This document shows, one piece after another, positions 35,580-46,866 of a DNA stretch of 64,000 nt. A model generated the notes under the pieces. That model was not told the DNA's origin and made no database searches. It worked only from the letters and a program-made list of their open reading frames with translations. How positions within the stretch are numbered: the first letter of the stretch is position 1; every line of letters begins with the position of its first letter. Source of the DNA: Prosapia bicincta (Eukaryota; Arthropoda; Insecta; Hemiptera; Cercopidae); assembly GCA_036971475.1 (NCBI GenBank), contig JBAIZL010000005.1, positions 247,723,323 through 247,787,322 on the forward strand. Reading direction: 5' to 3'. The translations under genes and the position numbers were made by a program.

Positions 35580-36340
35580 ATTTGATTCTTGGTTTTACTA
35601 CGGAAACGATTCCTTTTAGTTCCACGGTGAAGATTCTTGACAGTGCTACGGTAATTATTTTCCGTAGTTCAATATTGACGGTTTTTAAGTTCTATTTTGT
35701 AAAAGATTCATGGAAATTCTACGTTAACAATTTTTGTAGTTTATGGTGATTATTCTTGGTAATTTTACATTGATGATTCTTGGTAGTTACACTGAGGCAA
35801 TTCATAGTATTTCTACCTTGACGATTTATTTTATTTCACGTCGATTACTCTTGGTAATTTTACAATGACGATTCTTGGTAGTTTTACTAGGGCAATTTAT
35901 AGTACTTCTACCTTGACGACTTATTTTAGTTCACATTGATTATTCTTGGTAATTTTACATTGACGATTCTTGGTAGTTTTACTAGGGCAATTCATAGTGC
36001 TTCTACCTTGACGATTTATTTTAGTTCACAGTGATTATTCTTGGTAATTTTACATTGAGGATTCTTGGTAGTTTTACTGAGGCAATTGATAGTACTTCTA
36101 CCTTGACGATTTTTTTAGTTTACAGTGATTATTTTGGGTAATTTTACATTGACGAATCTTGATAGTTTTACTGAGGCAATTGATAGTACTTCTACCTTGA
36201 CGATTGTTTTAGTTCTCAGGGATTACTCTTGTAATTTTACATTGACGATTCTTGTTAGTTCTACGGTAACAGTTCTTTAGTTCTACAGTGACGACTTTTG
36301 GTAGCTCTATAGTATCTGTCATTTTATTGACAGTAATTGT
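35580..36340. repeat. 95-bp minisatellite array
   Basis: The unit contains GATTCTTGGTAGTTTTACT, CTTCTACCTTGACGATTTAT and TTCTTGGTAATTTTACATTG. The GA.GATTCTTGGTAG landmark occurs at 35772, 35867, 35962 and 36057, a period of 95. Units at the edges are more diverged. Confidence 0.9.
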
Positions 36341-36759
36341 AATCCCCTTTTGCCATTCATATTACAAAAAAAGATTTTCTAAAGAAATATTCAATAATTT
36401 TATTTTGATATTAAAACATGTGTTTTAAAAATAATGAAATTTACAAAGTAGGACGGGGTTTTTGTGCTATAAATTTTATACTAACACTGAAAATCTGCAG
36501 TATTACTTCCAGTCTCTAAGTCATTTCAAATTATATTACAATTATTAAATCTTAGAAAACTTTTATGAGGAAATTTAAAACTTCTTTGTTACTGTAAATT
36601 GATTTTAAAGTCGATATAAATCGAAAAATGTATCCTCGTGAAAAACACTTGAAATGTCAGAAAATAAAAGCTAACTATGGCCGATCTGTGCTTGAACGCT
36701 TGTGTGTATGTGTTTATGTGTGAGTGGATGAGTTTGCGGGCGTGAATGTGTGCGCACCT

Positions 36760-36760
36760 A

Positions 36761-36793
<33 letters not shown>

Positions 36794-36819
36794 GTGTTGT
36801 GTGTGTGTATGTATGTGTG

Positions 36820-36866
<47 letters not shown>

Positions 36867-36894
36867 TGTGTGAGTGTGTGTGTGTGTGTGATTG
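36760..36894. repeat. (TG)n microsatellite, imperfect
   Basis: About 135 bases of TG with occasional TA, TAAG and GAG interruptions. It creates a spurious Cys-Val open frame. Confidence 0.97.
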
Positions 36895-36899
36895 TTAGA

Positions 36900-37780
36900 A
36901 TTAATATTTCAATGTATCACAAGGTACGAATGATTAGCGGGGCCTGGCATAAAAAGTTTCACCTTTATAAAAGAATGATTACCATCAATGTTTTTCTTTC
37001 GTGGTCGCACATCATTTCTGTAATCTGTGACCTATTCCCTAAGTTACTAAATCAAAAGAAACATGTTTACACCAATTACTCTTTAGTGAGTTCCGTTTAG
37101 GAGAAAAGTTTCAGGATTCCCGGGGAACACTCTTTCACCTTGTTCGAGTTTCAACGACATTCATCGCCAGCTGCAAGTTCATGCACTGACATATCGGCTA
37201 ATATTTGTGACATTTTCCAGTTCTGAATCGCAGTGATGACTATGTTTATGGTTCTGCTCCTCGCTGAAAATGGCGAGAATTTATAGGTTTGGGCTAGACG
37301 CAAGCAATAATTGTGGGCATAAATTAACTTTTGTAACGTCTGAAAGCACCATCTATAGAACATTTCCAGGAGCCTAATCACACTGTTACAAGAAAAGTTA
37401 ACCGTCTCTTGGGGCTATTACTTCTCATAGATTGTTGCTGTGCTTCTGTGAAACGGGTGTATATTTTTCTTGAAAAAATATTACATCCTAATTGAGATAA
37501 AATATTTGTTTTAATATGCAGTGGCTTGTAAAATATTTCTTATTTGGGCGTTTTCACTTTATAAATTAAGTCACTAAAACTGTTTGGTTGCGTTCTGTAA
37601 CAGTCAAAGCTTATGAGTATTCTTCAAAGTTGTTTCATTACAATTTTCATTAAAATTTCACAATATATCTTTTCAATATTTAATGTCAAAAAATTCATTC
37701 CTTGCATTGAATTTAATTTGCATTATTAATTACCCTATTTATATAATTATTATTATATTTAGCTTACTGATAATACATAC
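36900..37780. other. Unannotated DNA
   Basis: No coding or RNA feature recognised between the TG tract and the next minisatellite. Confidence 0.4.
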
Positions 37781-37789
37781 ATGTCTTAG

Positions 37790-38785
37790 AAGTTCTACTT
37801 TAGTGAAAATACTTGGTTGTTATATAGTGACGATTCTCAATAGTTCTAAATTGACGATTCTTGGTAGTTCTACTTTAGCCACTGTTTTTAGAAGTTTTCC
37901 TTTGGTAACGATTCTTGTTAGTTCTGCTGTAGTAAAAAGCATCTTGTTACTTGTACATTGACGATTGTTAGTAGTTATACGCTGACTATCAACGGTGATA
38001 ATTCTTGATAGTTCTATTTAAGTAATGATTCTTGACAGTTCTACATTGACGATTCTTGGTAGCTCTACGGTGGTGATTCTCAGTAGTTGCACGGTGATAA
38101 TTCTTGATAGTTCTTCTTTGGTAATGATTCTTGGAAAAGTTCAACATTTACTATTCTTGATAGCTCTAGTTTAGCAACTGTTCTTAGAAGTTTTACTTTA
38201 GTAACGATTCTTAGTAGTTTAAATGTGTAAATTATCTTGGTACTTCTACTTTAGTAACGATTCTTAGAAGTTTAGATGTGTATAAAGATACTTGTTAGTT
38301 CTACTTTAGTAACGGTTCTTAGAAGTTTAAAAGTGTAAAGATACTTGGTAGTTCTACTTTAGTAAGAATTCTTAGAAGTTTAGAAGTTTAAACATTCTTG
38401 GTACTTCTACTTTAGTAACGATTCTTAGAAGATTAGAAGTGTAAAGATTCTTGTTAGTTCTACTTTAGTAACGGTTCTTAGAAGTTTAAAAGTGTAAAGA
38501 TTCTTGTTAGTTCTACTTTAGTAACGGTTCTTAGAAGTTTAAAAGTGTAAAGATTCTTGGTACTTCTACTTAAGTAACGATTCTTAGAAGTTTAGAAGTG
38601 TAAAGATACTTGGTAGTTCTACTGTAGTAACGGTTCTTAGAAGTTTAGAAGTGTAAAGATACTTGGTAGTTCTACTTTAGTAACGATTCTTAGAAGTTTA
38701 AAAGTGTAAAGATTCTTGGTAGTTCTATTTTAGTAATGATTCTTAGAATTTTAAAAGTGTAAAGATTCTTGGTAGTTCTTTTAAT
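37790..38785. repeat. 53-bp minisatellite array
   Basis: The main unit is TTCTACTTTAGTAACGGTTC with TTAGAAGTTTAAAAGTGTAA and AGATTCTTGGTAG; the period is 53 (for example 38461 to 38514). It shares the GATTCTTGGTAGTTCTAC core with the 95-bp array at 35.6-36.3 kb, so the two are one family expanded with different unit lengths. The first part (37.8-38.2 kb) is irregular. Confidence 0.9.
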
Positions 38786-39207
38786 CCAAATAAAAGGTAA
38801 AACTAGGGCGTGAATAACGGTAACAGATATGCACTGGGGCTTCAACCTACTCAAGATGCTCAGTAATGCTGGGCAATTATAGCCTTCATATTTAGAGGAG
38901 TTCCAGCTTCATAATTTGGGATAAACGTACTGTTTTAGTAACAACGTCTTTCCAGAAACGCAAAAAGTAAATAAAACAATAAGGAAATTTATTTCTATTT
39001 TTAGGTGTCATTAAACTCCCTCAACAATGAATGAGGAAAGATAAGGCTCAAGTTGGAAGAGTAATGAGGGTAGGCTTCTCTCGACGGGTTTCTCTCCTCT
39101 GAGCTATACAACTGGTGTGCTTTAACATTCCAATTTGTTACTTGGTTAGTCACTCAATCATAAAAAACATTCTTATTTTATATTTTTAATGAAAACAAAA
39201 CCATTAA
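38786..39207. other. Unannotated DNA downstream of the six-exon gene
   Basis: No coding feature recognised. It lies just beyond the polyadenylation signal of the minus-strand gene. Confidence 0.4.
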
Positions 39208-39213
39208 TTTATT
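39208..39213 (-). terminator. Polyadenylation signal of the six-exon gene
   Basis: AATAAA on the minus strand lies about 30 bases after the stop codon at 39243. Confidence 0.6.
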
Positions 39214-39242
39214 AACAATAAGTTCAAGAAAGTTACATGAAT

Positions 39243-39518
39243 TTATGTTGAAAAATTGGCGAGCTGGTTTTTGGCTTCTTCTATTTTTTTTGCAAGTACG
39301 TTTCTTTGATGTTGTTCCACTGATTTAAGCCTTGCTATTTCATTCTGTAAAAGAAAAAGTATCTTCATATTGTTGTTATTGATAATTTTATAAAAAAAAT
39401 ATTGAAGAAATTATTCCTAATTTAATTTATTACTTTACACCTGTAATTCAAATAAGCACAACAGTAACGTTAAATTATGTTTTATTAATTAATTCAAATA
39501 TTGAAAAATATTATTAAC

Positions 39519-39567
<49 letters not shown>

Positions 39568-41141
39568 CTTGTATTTATGTGTATTTCAAGTTAGCACAAT
39601 ATTTTTAATTTTTTTTTCAGTTGTATCTCTTTATGACACATTATTATATTGAAATGTGTTATGCTTCTAAGTATACAGTAAATGGGAAATAACATTGCTA
39701 TACCTCTCTCTCATAAAATTTAATTGAGAATGTTTGTGTTGCTATAATAAGCTATTGAAACTAATCCCATGTTTATTTTAAGTCTACAAAGTTTCAACTT
39801 ACTTGATTCTGAGCTTCTTTTGCCTTCAGTTGATCTTTCAGAACCTTGCAGAGTACCAGCTAAAGCAAAAAGTACTATATCATTAGGTTTGGTTTGGTAA
39901 AATAGAATTCAAAAAAATATATTCAAAGGGGTAGAATACTAATCACTGTATATTGTAAGTTTAATTTTATTTTAAAAACAATAATAAAGTTGCCACTCAT
40001 TAACTTGATTTTCATTATAAATTTATAGACATTTTTTTTGAAAACATCTAAATAAATTAACATAAAGTAACAAACAATTACTGGCCAAGAGAAAGATATA
40101 GAAATACAATAACAACTCGGTTGTGTTTCCATTTTAAAATATTCAAACGTTATTTATTCCAACTTACGTAGGCAGATACAACGCCTGCGTCAATTTGCCA
40201 CAATGGCACAGAATCTTCTAAGCCATCAATAGATCCCACTGCAACAAATTAGAAATAGTTTGTTAGAAAAATATGGAGGATTTTATTTAAACATTTATGG
40301 TTAAACAAGTAGGTTGAATTATTCTTTATGAAACTGTTGGATATAATTATGTTGTTATTGTAGTGATGAAGTAGAGTGTTTCAAATTAATAATCAGTTTT
40401 AGAGTTTCCTTTTACCAATGAGATTTAGCTTCAACACGAATATTATCAAAAATAGTTGTAGCAGTTTGTTTTAATTCACTGAACTCAATAATTTGGAAAT
40501 AATAAAACGTTTTACATATTATTTACTTCCATAAAAACAAATTGATGTTTAAATAAATATATTCACTCACCTTCAATACCATTTAGAGAAATAGCTAGGT
40601 CCCCGTCTCTTGTCAAAAATTTGCCACCACCTGCACAAAATATAACATTTATACAATGATCAAGAAATTTAGAACACTTGAAATATTATGTTATTTAAAC
40701 TTTATTTTAAAGTAATTTAGTAGGCCTAACATTAAGAAAATATTAACTTGATTAAAACCGAATAAATACAAATTCATACTTACGCCAACCGCCATTTACA
40801 GGTTGATATATGTCTATCCAAAAAATGTCGTCCTGGGGTAGTGGGATTTTTTTAGATTTTTTTCCTCTGATGTATTCTGAAACAATAACGAATAAATTAT
40901 TAAATACTTTTTACTGAAACTTCAAGTAATCCTGCTTGATAAAATATGCTGACCAGGGATTGAAGAAAAATTGAGTCTTATGTTATAAAAAGCAATTCCC
41001 AGACCAAAATAAATTATTTTGAACACCATGCTTCAAGGCCTTGAAAATATGATTCTACTTACTTGCTGCAAAGTATAATCCGGTTCCTACAATCCCCGCT
41101 CCAGCCGCTGCCAGCAAGACTTTTGCTGTTGGAGTCAGCAT
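39243..41141 (-). CDS. Six-exon gene for a small membrane protein, unrecognised
   Basis: Exons on the minus strand are 41141-41063, 40876-40784, 40630-40571, 40238-40168, 39859-39803 and 39344-39243. All five introns have GT-AG ends with good donors (GTAAGT, GTGAGT), and the phases agree throughout to give 153 codons. The protein starts MLTPTAKVLLAAAGAGIVGT, a hydrophobic N-terminal helix that could be a membrane anchor or uncleaved signal, followed by a basic stretch (RGKKSKK). The middle holds the blocks IFWIDIYQPVNGGW, KFLTRDGDLAISLNGIE and SVPLWQIDAGVVSAY. The last 50 residues (KDQLKAKEAQNQNEIARLKS) form a probable coiled coil. I do not recognise the family. A 9.7-kb viral-type element is inserted 371 bp upstream of the ATG. 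Confidence 0.85.
39520..39564. repeat. (TA)n microsatellite in the last intron
   Basis: Perfect TA alternation inside intron 5 of the minus-strand gene. Confidence 0.95.
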
Positions 41142-41506
41142 GTTATTGGCACGGCACGTACAATAACACTTCAAATTTAACGTCTGAAACTCCTGAGTGT
41201 TATACACTGTCTATCTAAAACCTATTACTTTACTTTCTCACAATTTTTATTAATTATAATTTAATGTATTATTTTATTATTGTAGTTTATTTTTAACTGA
41301 GAATTATCAAATAATTTTGTGGTTTAGTAGTATTATATATTAAATGATAGTTTTAGTTTCACAACGTTTTTCTGGATTTCAAATATTTATAATTATGTAA
41401 CGGTTACTATAGTTTCCTTTAATTGTTGCAGTAAAAGATAGACAAAGTCAATCGGTTCATTAAGTTAATACATGTTTAAATTAAAAATACATGTTTATTA
41501 TTTAAT

Positions 41507-41512
41507 CCAGCA
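41507..41512. repeat. Left copy of the probable 6-bp target duplication
   Basis: CCAGCA directly precedes the element and matches CAAGCA (51246-51251) at five of six positions. Six-base duplications are characteristic of Polinton-type integration. Confidence 0.55.
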
Positions 41513-42440
41513 AGTAGTTAATTGGGCTACTTGGCCAAAACTACCCTTAACTGTCCTGTACGTCACCGGTGAGTATAGGGGTAGTTTTGGATTATGAAGT
41601 AGGTTGGTCTGGCCTTGATCGTACCCTTTGGGGTGGGTTTGACTACGTTTAGAGGGGTATGGGTTAGTTTTTGGAAAAAAATCTAATCTAGCCCAATCCT
41701 TCGCCTATGTGTTGTGTGTTAGGGGTGGTTCCTAGGTAAGTTTAGGAGCTGCCCCGGGGGTTGCTCCAGGGGTGGATTTGGGGTTTAGGGTAGTTTTGGG
41801 AAAAATTTAGGAAACATGTGTCTTGCGTGTTATGGGTGAGTTTAGAGTGTATTTTGGTTAGATGTGGGGGTGGGTTCACCTGGTGGTAGTTTTTAATAAT
41901 ATATCAGATTGCCAAAAAATGATCGGTTAGAACAAATGACTAAACAACGGTATGTGGTATGTTTAGAATATGTGTTGGTGAGATGTGGGGATGGGTTTAC
42001 CTGTGGGGTAGTTTTAAATATTATATCAGATTGCCAAAAAAAATGATCGGTCCCTGGAGTCGGGTCTTAGGTAAAGTCACCCTGGAGTCGTGCTCGAGGT
42101 AAAGCCACCCGGGAGCCAGGCCTCAGGTATAGCCTCCTTGGAGCATGGTTTAGATAAAGCCACCCTGGCGAAAAGGCCTTAAGTAAAACCATCCCGAAGC
42201 CAGCCCATAAGTAAAGCTACCCCGGAGTCAGACCTTAGGTAAAGTCATGCTTGAGGCCAGGTCTCAGGTAAAGCTTCTCTGGCATCAGCCCGTAGGTAAT
42301 GAAACCCGGAGTAGGGCCATGGGTAAAGCCGGCCAGGAGTGATAAAACGGCAATCAATACACCCCCAATGTCAATAGTATACATCCTGTATTAAGGCAAC
42401 ATGTCCGTTACCCTACATAGGCCTACATACTGTGTTAAGT
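41513..42440 (+). repeat. Left terminal inverted repeat region
   Basis: The outer part matches the inverted right end closely. A 118-bp internal direct repeat (about 41825 and 41943, each ending TATATCAGATTGCCAAAAAA) follows, then a GC-rich minisatellite at 42050-42335. The innermost recognisable match is CAATAGTATACATCCTGTAT near 42376, which appears inverted near 49790. This end is unusually GC-rich for the window. Confidence 0.85.
42050..42335 (+). repeat. GC-rich minisatellite inside the left inverted repeat
   Basis: About nine degenerate units of 31-32 bp of the form GGTAAAGCCACCC.GGAG followed by a C/T-rich spacer. The inverted counterpart is at 49895-50065. Confidence 0.85.
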
Positions 42441-42732
42441 CAATAAGCAAGTAAAAGCTACATAGTCCTGTTTTTCGGAGGAGGTAAATAACCACCCCTG
42501 GTGGACCTTAACAGCTATGAAGACGACATCGATGATGATGGTTACGAAGACAATCTGGTTTGGGGAAATACCCGAATGGCATGAACAAAGGAGGGATTTC
42601 GGGATGGGGACATAAGCGAGTGTATCAGTTCATTTATTAATAAATGTATATAAAGATAAAGCGTTTGTTATTATGCAGCAGACACCACCATGGTAGGTGT
42701 TTACTACTACAGATACTCTCACAATCGAGAAG

Positions 42733-43179
42733 AAAGCGTTACCCAAACTATCACTGTATCGTCGTAGATTACGCTCGTTTCGTACTTGGAAAGGAGTGTC
42801 AAATGATACTATTAACCCCATGCGTCTCAGTGAGGCGGGATTCTTTTAGACTGGCGAAGATCAAACCTTGTGCTTTACATGCGCAGGAGGCCATAAAGAT
42901 TGGTCAGCGAATGATGTCCGTTACAGAAGCATGCAAAGTGGTTTCTAAATGTAAATACGTAATGGGTGTAAGTGCTAAACGGGCACAGATGGAGGTAGAC
43001 TGTACAACAGACGACGACGACTACTCGGACGATGCTGGTGGAAACAAACAATCTCAGAATGATCGTATGCTGTAAAGATATGTTGTATCGATGAAATACA
43101 GGTTGCCCTTCTACCATGCGGACATGTGTTTGCCTGTCAAGGCTGTGCCTTAAACCTTCAACAGTGTAGAATTTGTTGA
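42733..43179 (+). pseudogene. IAP-like gene relic: one BIR and one RING
   Basis: The first part (about 42733-42945) reads as a BIR: YRRRLRSFRTW, then RLSEAGFF, TGEDQTLCFTCAGGHKDW with the zinc-binding C..C of the family. The second part (43075-43179) is a C3HC4 RING containing VALLPCGHVFACQGCALNL and a final CRIC, closest in style to viral and invertebrate IAP proteins. IAPs bind caspases or their activators and ubiquitinate targets, blocking apoptosis. A TAG at 42847-42849 replaces the usual Tyr after GFF, and a pair of opposite frameshifts puts the acidic linker (TTDDDDYSDD) in another frame. The gene is therefore dead. The architecture (single BIR plus RING) is common among viral IAPs. Confidence 0.85.
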
Positions 43180-43480
43180 ATACAGACATCCGCCACGATA
43201 AGAGTATATCAATCGTAGCTAAGCCTAATACAATGTAAATAATAATATGTGTTCAATAAAACGATTTTATATGATACATGTGTTTGTACTTATTGTTGTA
43301 AAAACGAAACTCCATTAATAAAATAAACAATAGGTTGTGATAGCGGTGGATCAACGTGGGATGATGTATAAGGTAATAAGTAATAGTGTTTGATAATAGA
43401 GACGTATATTTACAATAATAATAATATGATGTTAGCATTACAAATAGTTGAATCATCATTGTTACATTTCCTAAATATAA
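43180..43480. other. Short intergenic region of the element
   Basis: AT-rich; holds AATAAA at 43254, a possible polyadenylation signal for the IAP relic. The convergent 229-codon frame ends at 43481. Confidence 0.5.
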
Positions 43481-44170
43481 TTATAAATACACTGCTATTG
43501 CTTTATATTCATTACCGTTACAATTGTACAAAAGCCTGACTGGCCGCAACTTGTCTTGCCCGAGACAGATTAATAGATATCTAGATAATTTATATAATAA
43601 CTCTGTATCATCCTCTAAAATAGACTCCAAAAGTTTAACACTATCTCTTAATATTAGACAATTTTCTGTAAACTGTAAAAATTCCAAATATCTATCGTAA
43701 TTTCGGCTGTCAGCTAAATTTAATTTATAAATATCCAATATAACTTCGCAAAAACATGTAAATTCATGTCCTAGGTCTAATACAAAATCTAGTGTGGTAT
43801 TTCTAAAACAATAGAAACTGTCGGTATAATGTATTAAAAATTGATTAAGGCAAAACACACTCATAGCGAAGTCGTTAATAATATACTCTGAGAACCTACT
43901 GATAGTATTCCCCACCATGTATAACATGTGTTTGCCCAAAAAGTATTCATCCAAAATTATTTTTCTATATTGTTGGTTTACATTATTGGCAAATTTCTTA
44001 AACGTTTGAACAGTTTTCTCAAACACATATAAAGGCTTATGGGTATAAAAAATATTAAAATAGGTAAATATACTAATGAAATCTTCATCTAAATAGCTTA
44101 TAATCTTGTCGCTAATTAGCGGGTTGGTGAAGCATTCAACTGATACCATGGCGTGTCTGAAAAGTAACAC
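43481..44170 (-). CDS. Intact 229-codon unknown protein of the element
   Basis: The frame is uninterrupted although neighbouring genes are broken. A second in-frame ATG lies seven codons in (MVSVECFTNPLISDKIISYL) and may be the true start. The protein is rich in Phe, Tyr, Leu, Ile and Cys, and looks all-helical without a clear membrane segment or signal peptide. It has no zinc pattern, walker motif or protease motif that I can recognise. Adintovirus-type elements often carry apoptosis regulators or capsid-associated proteins in similar positions, but I see no BH motifs. Its function is unknown. Confidence 0.65.
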   Translation of the reverse strand: MLLFRHAMVSVECFTNPLISDKIISYLDEDFISIFTYFNIFYTHKPLYVFEKTVQTFKKFANNVNQQYRKIILDEYFLGKHMLYMVGNTISRFSEYIINDFAMSVFCLNQFLIHYTDSFYCFRNTTLDFVLDLGHEFTCFCEVILDIYKLNLADSRNYDRYLEFLQFTENCLILRDSVKLLESILEDDTELLYKLSRYLLICLGQDKLRPVRLLYNCNGNEYKAIAVYL

Positions 44171-44460
44171 AAGGCTATTGCAATAATGTTATCTAAATTT
44201 TGTTCACACAAATATCCCCCGAAGGGGGAAAGGAAAGGTCCCACCCACCATCTTCATCTTGGCATCCATCCGAAAAACAAAATGATGCTTCCGTATTTCT
44301 GACCGTCCTGCTTGACAAGTACATTCACCTTACGGACCTTTGCGGCCGCTCCAGAGGGGATGCATACTTCTTACGAACTGATTAGAGCGACGCCAGTGGG
44401 CATTCATCCTTCGTAATACTACCCATCATACTACCCATCAAGCAGGAGGGTGCAGTCTAA
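44171..44460. other. GC-richer stretch with possible coding remnants
   Basis: The composition is less AT-rich than the flanks and both strands show short open frames (for example 44200-44385 on plus, ending in LLDKYIHLTDLCGRSRGDAY). No family is recognised. Confidence 0.3.
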
Positions 44461-44489
44461 AAATTACTTTTCGAAAACATTTGTGTGAA

Positions 44490-44930
44490 AAATCAACATT
44501 TGCCGGTACATACCCATTCATTTTGTTCACTCATTCGTGGAATTTTGTAGCCATAAGGTAGTAATCATTTTGCAGAATTAGGTTTAATTTTTTTTATTTT
44601 GTTTTATTTTATCAATTGTTAATCTGAATATTTATAGAAAACAATACAGTACTTAGCTTATCATTTTGTTCACCTATTTGTGGTGTTTTGTAACCATAAG
44701 ACGCAGAATTAATACTTATTAATAATTTACTAATTTTATATATATTTTTTATAATATTTATGTATGTATTTATATATAACCTAGCATTTGTTTTTCTGAA
44801 TATTTATAGAATATACGGAAGTATTTATATAATACATTGTGAAAAATAACAACATAAGTCAGTACATAGCTATTAATTTTATTCGCTCCTGGGAGGACGT
44901 TTGTAACCATAAGGTAGTGTGTCGTAATCG
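44490..44930. repeat. Three diverged copies of a sequence at the end of the polymerase relic
   Basis: TTTTGTTCAC.CATTTGTGG, then TTTGTA(A/G)CCATAAGG and the following GCAGAATTA landmark recur near 44515, 44665 and 44875 in the same orientation. The last copy encodes the final codons of the polymerase-linked frame (LPYGYKRPPRSE on the minus strand). Confidence 0.65.
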
Positions 44931-46799
44931 TCGTCCAATTTCCTCTTTGCACCTGTTAACCTGAATATGTTATTTTCAGACATTGTGATGACGTCACGTT
45001 CTTTTGTGCGACGAATCCTATCAACCCTGACGCCGAAGAAAGCGTCACGGGGGTTAAAAGGCGCTGTGTTGAGGATGGGGTGGTTGTCGAGGTAATCTAA
45101 GGACTTGTCTTTTTTCTTCTGCTTTCTAAATACACACTCCCACATCTCGACGACCTCGTAGCCTGCCTGTGAGAGTTTAGCGTTTTTAGCTTTTATCATT
45201 ACGAAGCGGGCGTTGTGCGTGTCGTCCGGATCATCCTCCAGGGCAGCGTCACGTTCGTTGTGGAAGCACTTGGGACAGAAGTGGAACCAGCAGCCTTGGA
45301 ATTCGTACACAGTGTTTGTCTCCATGCACAGTCCGTCGACCTTTAGACTTTCATCTCGCGGCCGTTACCTGAATGACTTATTTGTAGGTTGCCCTCTGTT
45401 TCGAGCCATAGCAACCATTGCAGAGCAATAAACGATTGTTTATCGGCCAGACGGTAGCGGGCTTTCGAAACTATGGCTTTGGTGTTTGGTTTCAGAAAGT
45501 TACTTCTAAACGCCAAGTTACAGGCACTAGCAATGTTCATGGACTCTAAAAACGGATCAACATTACACTCTTGTAGAAAACAGGTCCTGCATTTCAAGCA
45601 CGCCTGTGCCAAGGTCTCTACGTCCGATAGGCAGTATTCGAATATTTCCTTTTGAAAGTCAAACACGTACTCGCAGCACGCCTGGTCGTCATACCATCGT
45701 GAAAACTCTTCGTGATTCGTGTCAAACATAGAGTCGGGGCAATAGTACTCTTTGGCATGGATAGACCTACATACTTTTCGTTGGCCAGCGTGTTGAACAG
45801 GTGCGGAAAATAACCCTTTTTTTCCGGAGGCAGATCGAAGGCTTTAGGCAGTTGCGACAGAGCCATAGGCATGTAGTTGAGAGAGTCGATAAATTTAACG
45901 TTATCGAGTTCCATGAGGATGACCATGGTGCCGCAAGGTAATCAGGTCAGGTGTAAATTGGGTCTCTTCTATCACGTACTTTAGGATAAACTTGAAATCT
46001 AAGGCCTGTTCGTTGTGAGCGATTACTATTACTTTTTTGTACGCCTTTCGCACATCCATAAAGTACGCCATGAACCCGTTGACGGGGTCCTCTCTGAAAA
46101 CTCGAGTTCTATCTATACACTGTAGGCACGCGCCGCCGTTCATACACTTCCAACAGTATTGCTGGGACACGCACAAGTTGACACGATGCACACAAGAGTC
46201 GTTAATAACTTAGTCTTGTCGAGTTTCAAGATCAAAGAAGATGAACAGAAAGTTATTTGCTAGCGAGCGACGAGTATTAACTCTCATGTAGCGCAGATGG
46301 CCTGCGGGCATGTAATCCTTACACACTTTACAGTAGCTCTCGCCGCATAAGTGAGGAGTTTTTTTAGGTTCGTTAGAATCTATCTATTAAAGTCTGGACA
46401 CTTTCTTATGTACAGGTCACTTTGAAGGTATCTTCGGCTTTAAAGGTTGCTCTGGATAATAGAACCAAAGATGTTAAACTACGCGTCCGCAGTTATCGAA
46501 GACGCCGCTCTAAAAGCAATATATCCAGGGGCATCGTTTCGGAGATTCAGGCTCTGCATGGAGAAGCCTAATTGTATGTCTTCGATACCGTTGTTTTTCA
46601 TAGTCTCTAAAATTTCATCTAGTCCTCGTCTGACCCATTCCAACTCGTTTTCCGCCTCGGGTACAGGATTGAAGTTAAAAGTCACTCTAGTACCGTGCAT
46701 ACGGAATTTTCTTACATATGTCTCGTCCGTTGATACAATACGAACGGCTATTTTAGAGATACAATTTAAATTTCTCTGCAATAATTCTGAGATTAACAC
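44879..46799 (-). pseudogene. polB: Protein-primed family B DNA polymerase relic (Polinton/adintovirus type)
   Basis: Read on the minus strand, pieces in all three frames follow the family order. An N-terminal piece lies at 46799-46479. A zinc-like segment (HLCGESYCKVCKDY) and exonuclease motif I (FIFFDLETRQ) lie near 46350-46215. CVHRVNLCVSQQYCWKC and motif II (VIVIAHNEQALDFKFIL) lie at 46191-45960. KFIDSLNYMPMALSQLPKAF is near 45890. Motif III (FEYCLSDVETLAQACL) is near 45620. VYEFQGCWFHFCPKCF lies near 45300 and NPRDAFFG near 45040. At least three frameshifts and two stops break it. The polymerase palm motifs (SLYP, DTDS) that should follow are absent and the sequence ends in an unrelated 34-codon tail. 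Only the proofreading half survives. Confidence 0.88.
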
Positions 46800-46809
46800 A
46801 GGTATATGT

Positions 46810-46866
<57 letters not shown>

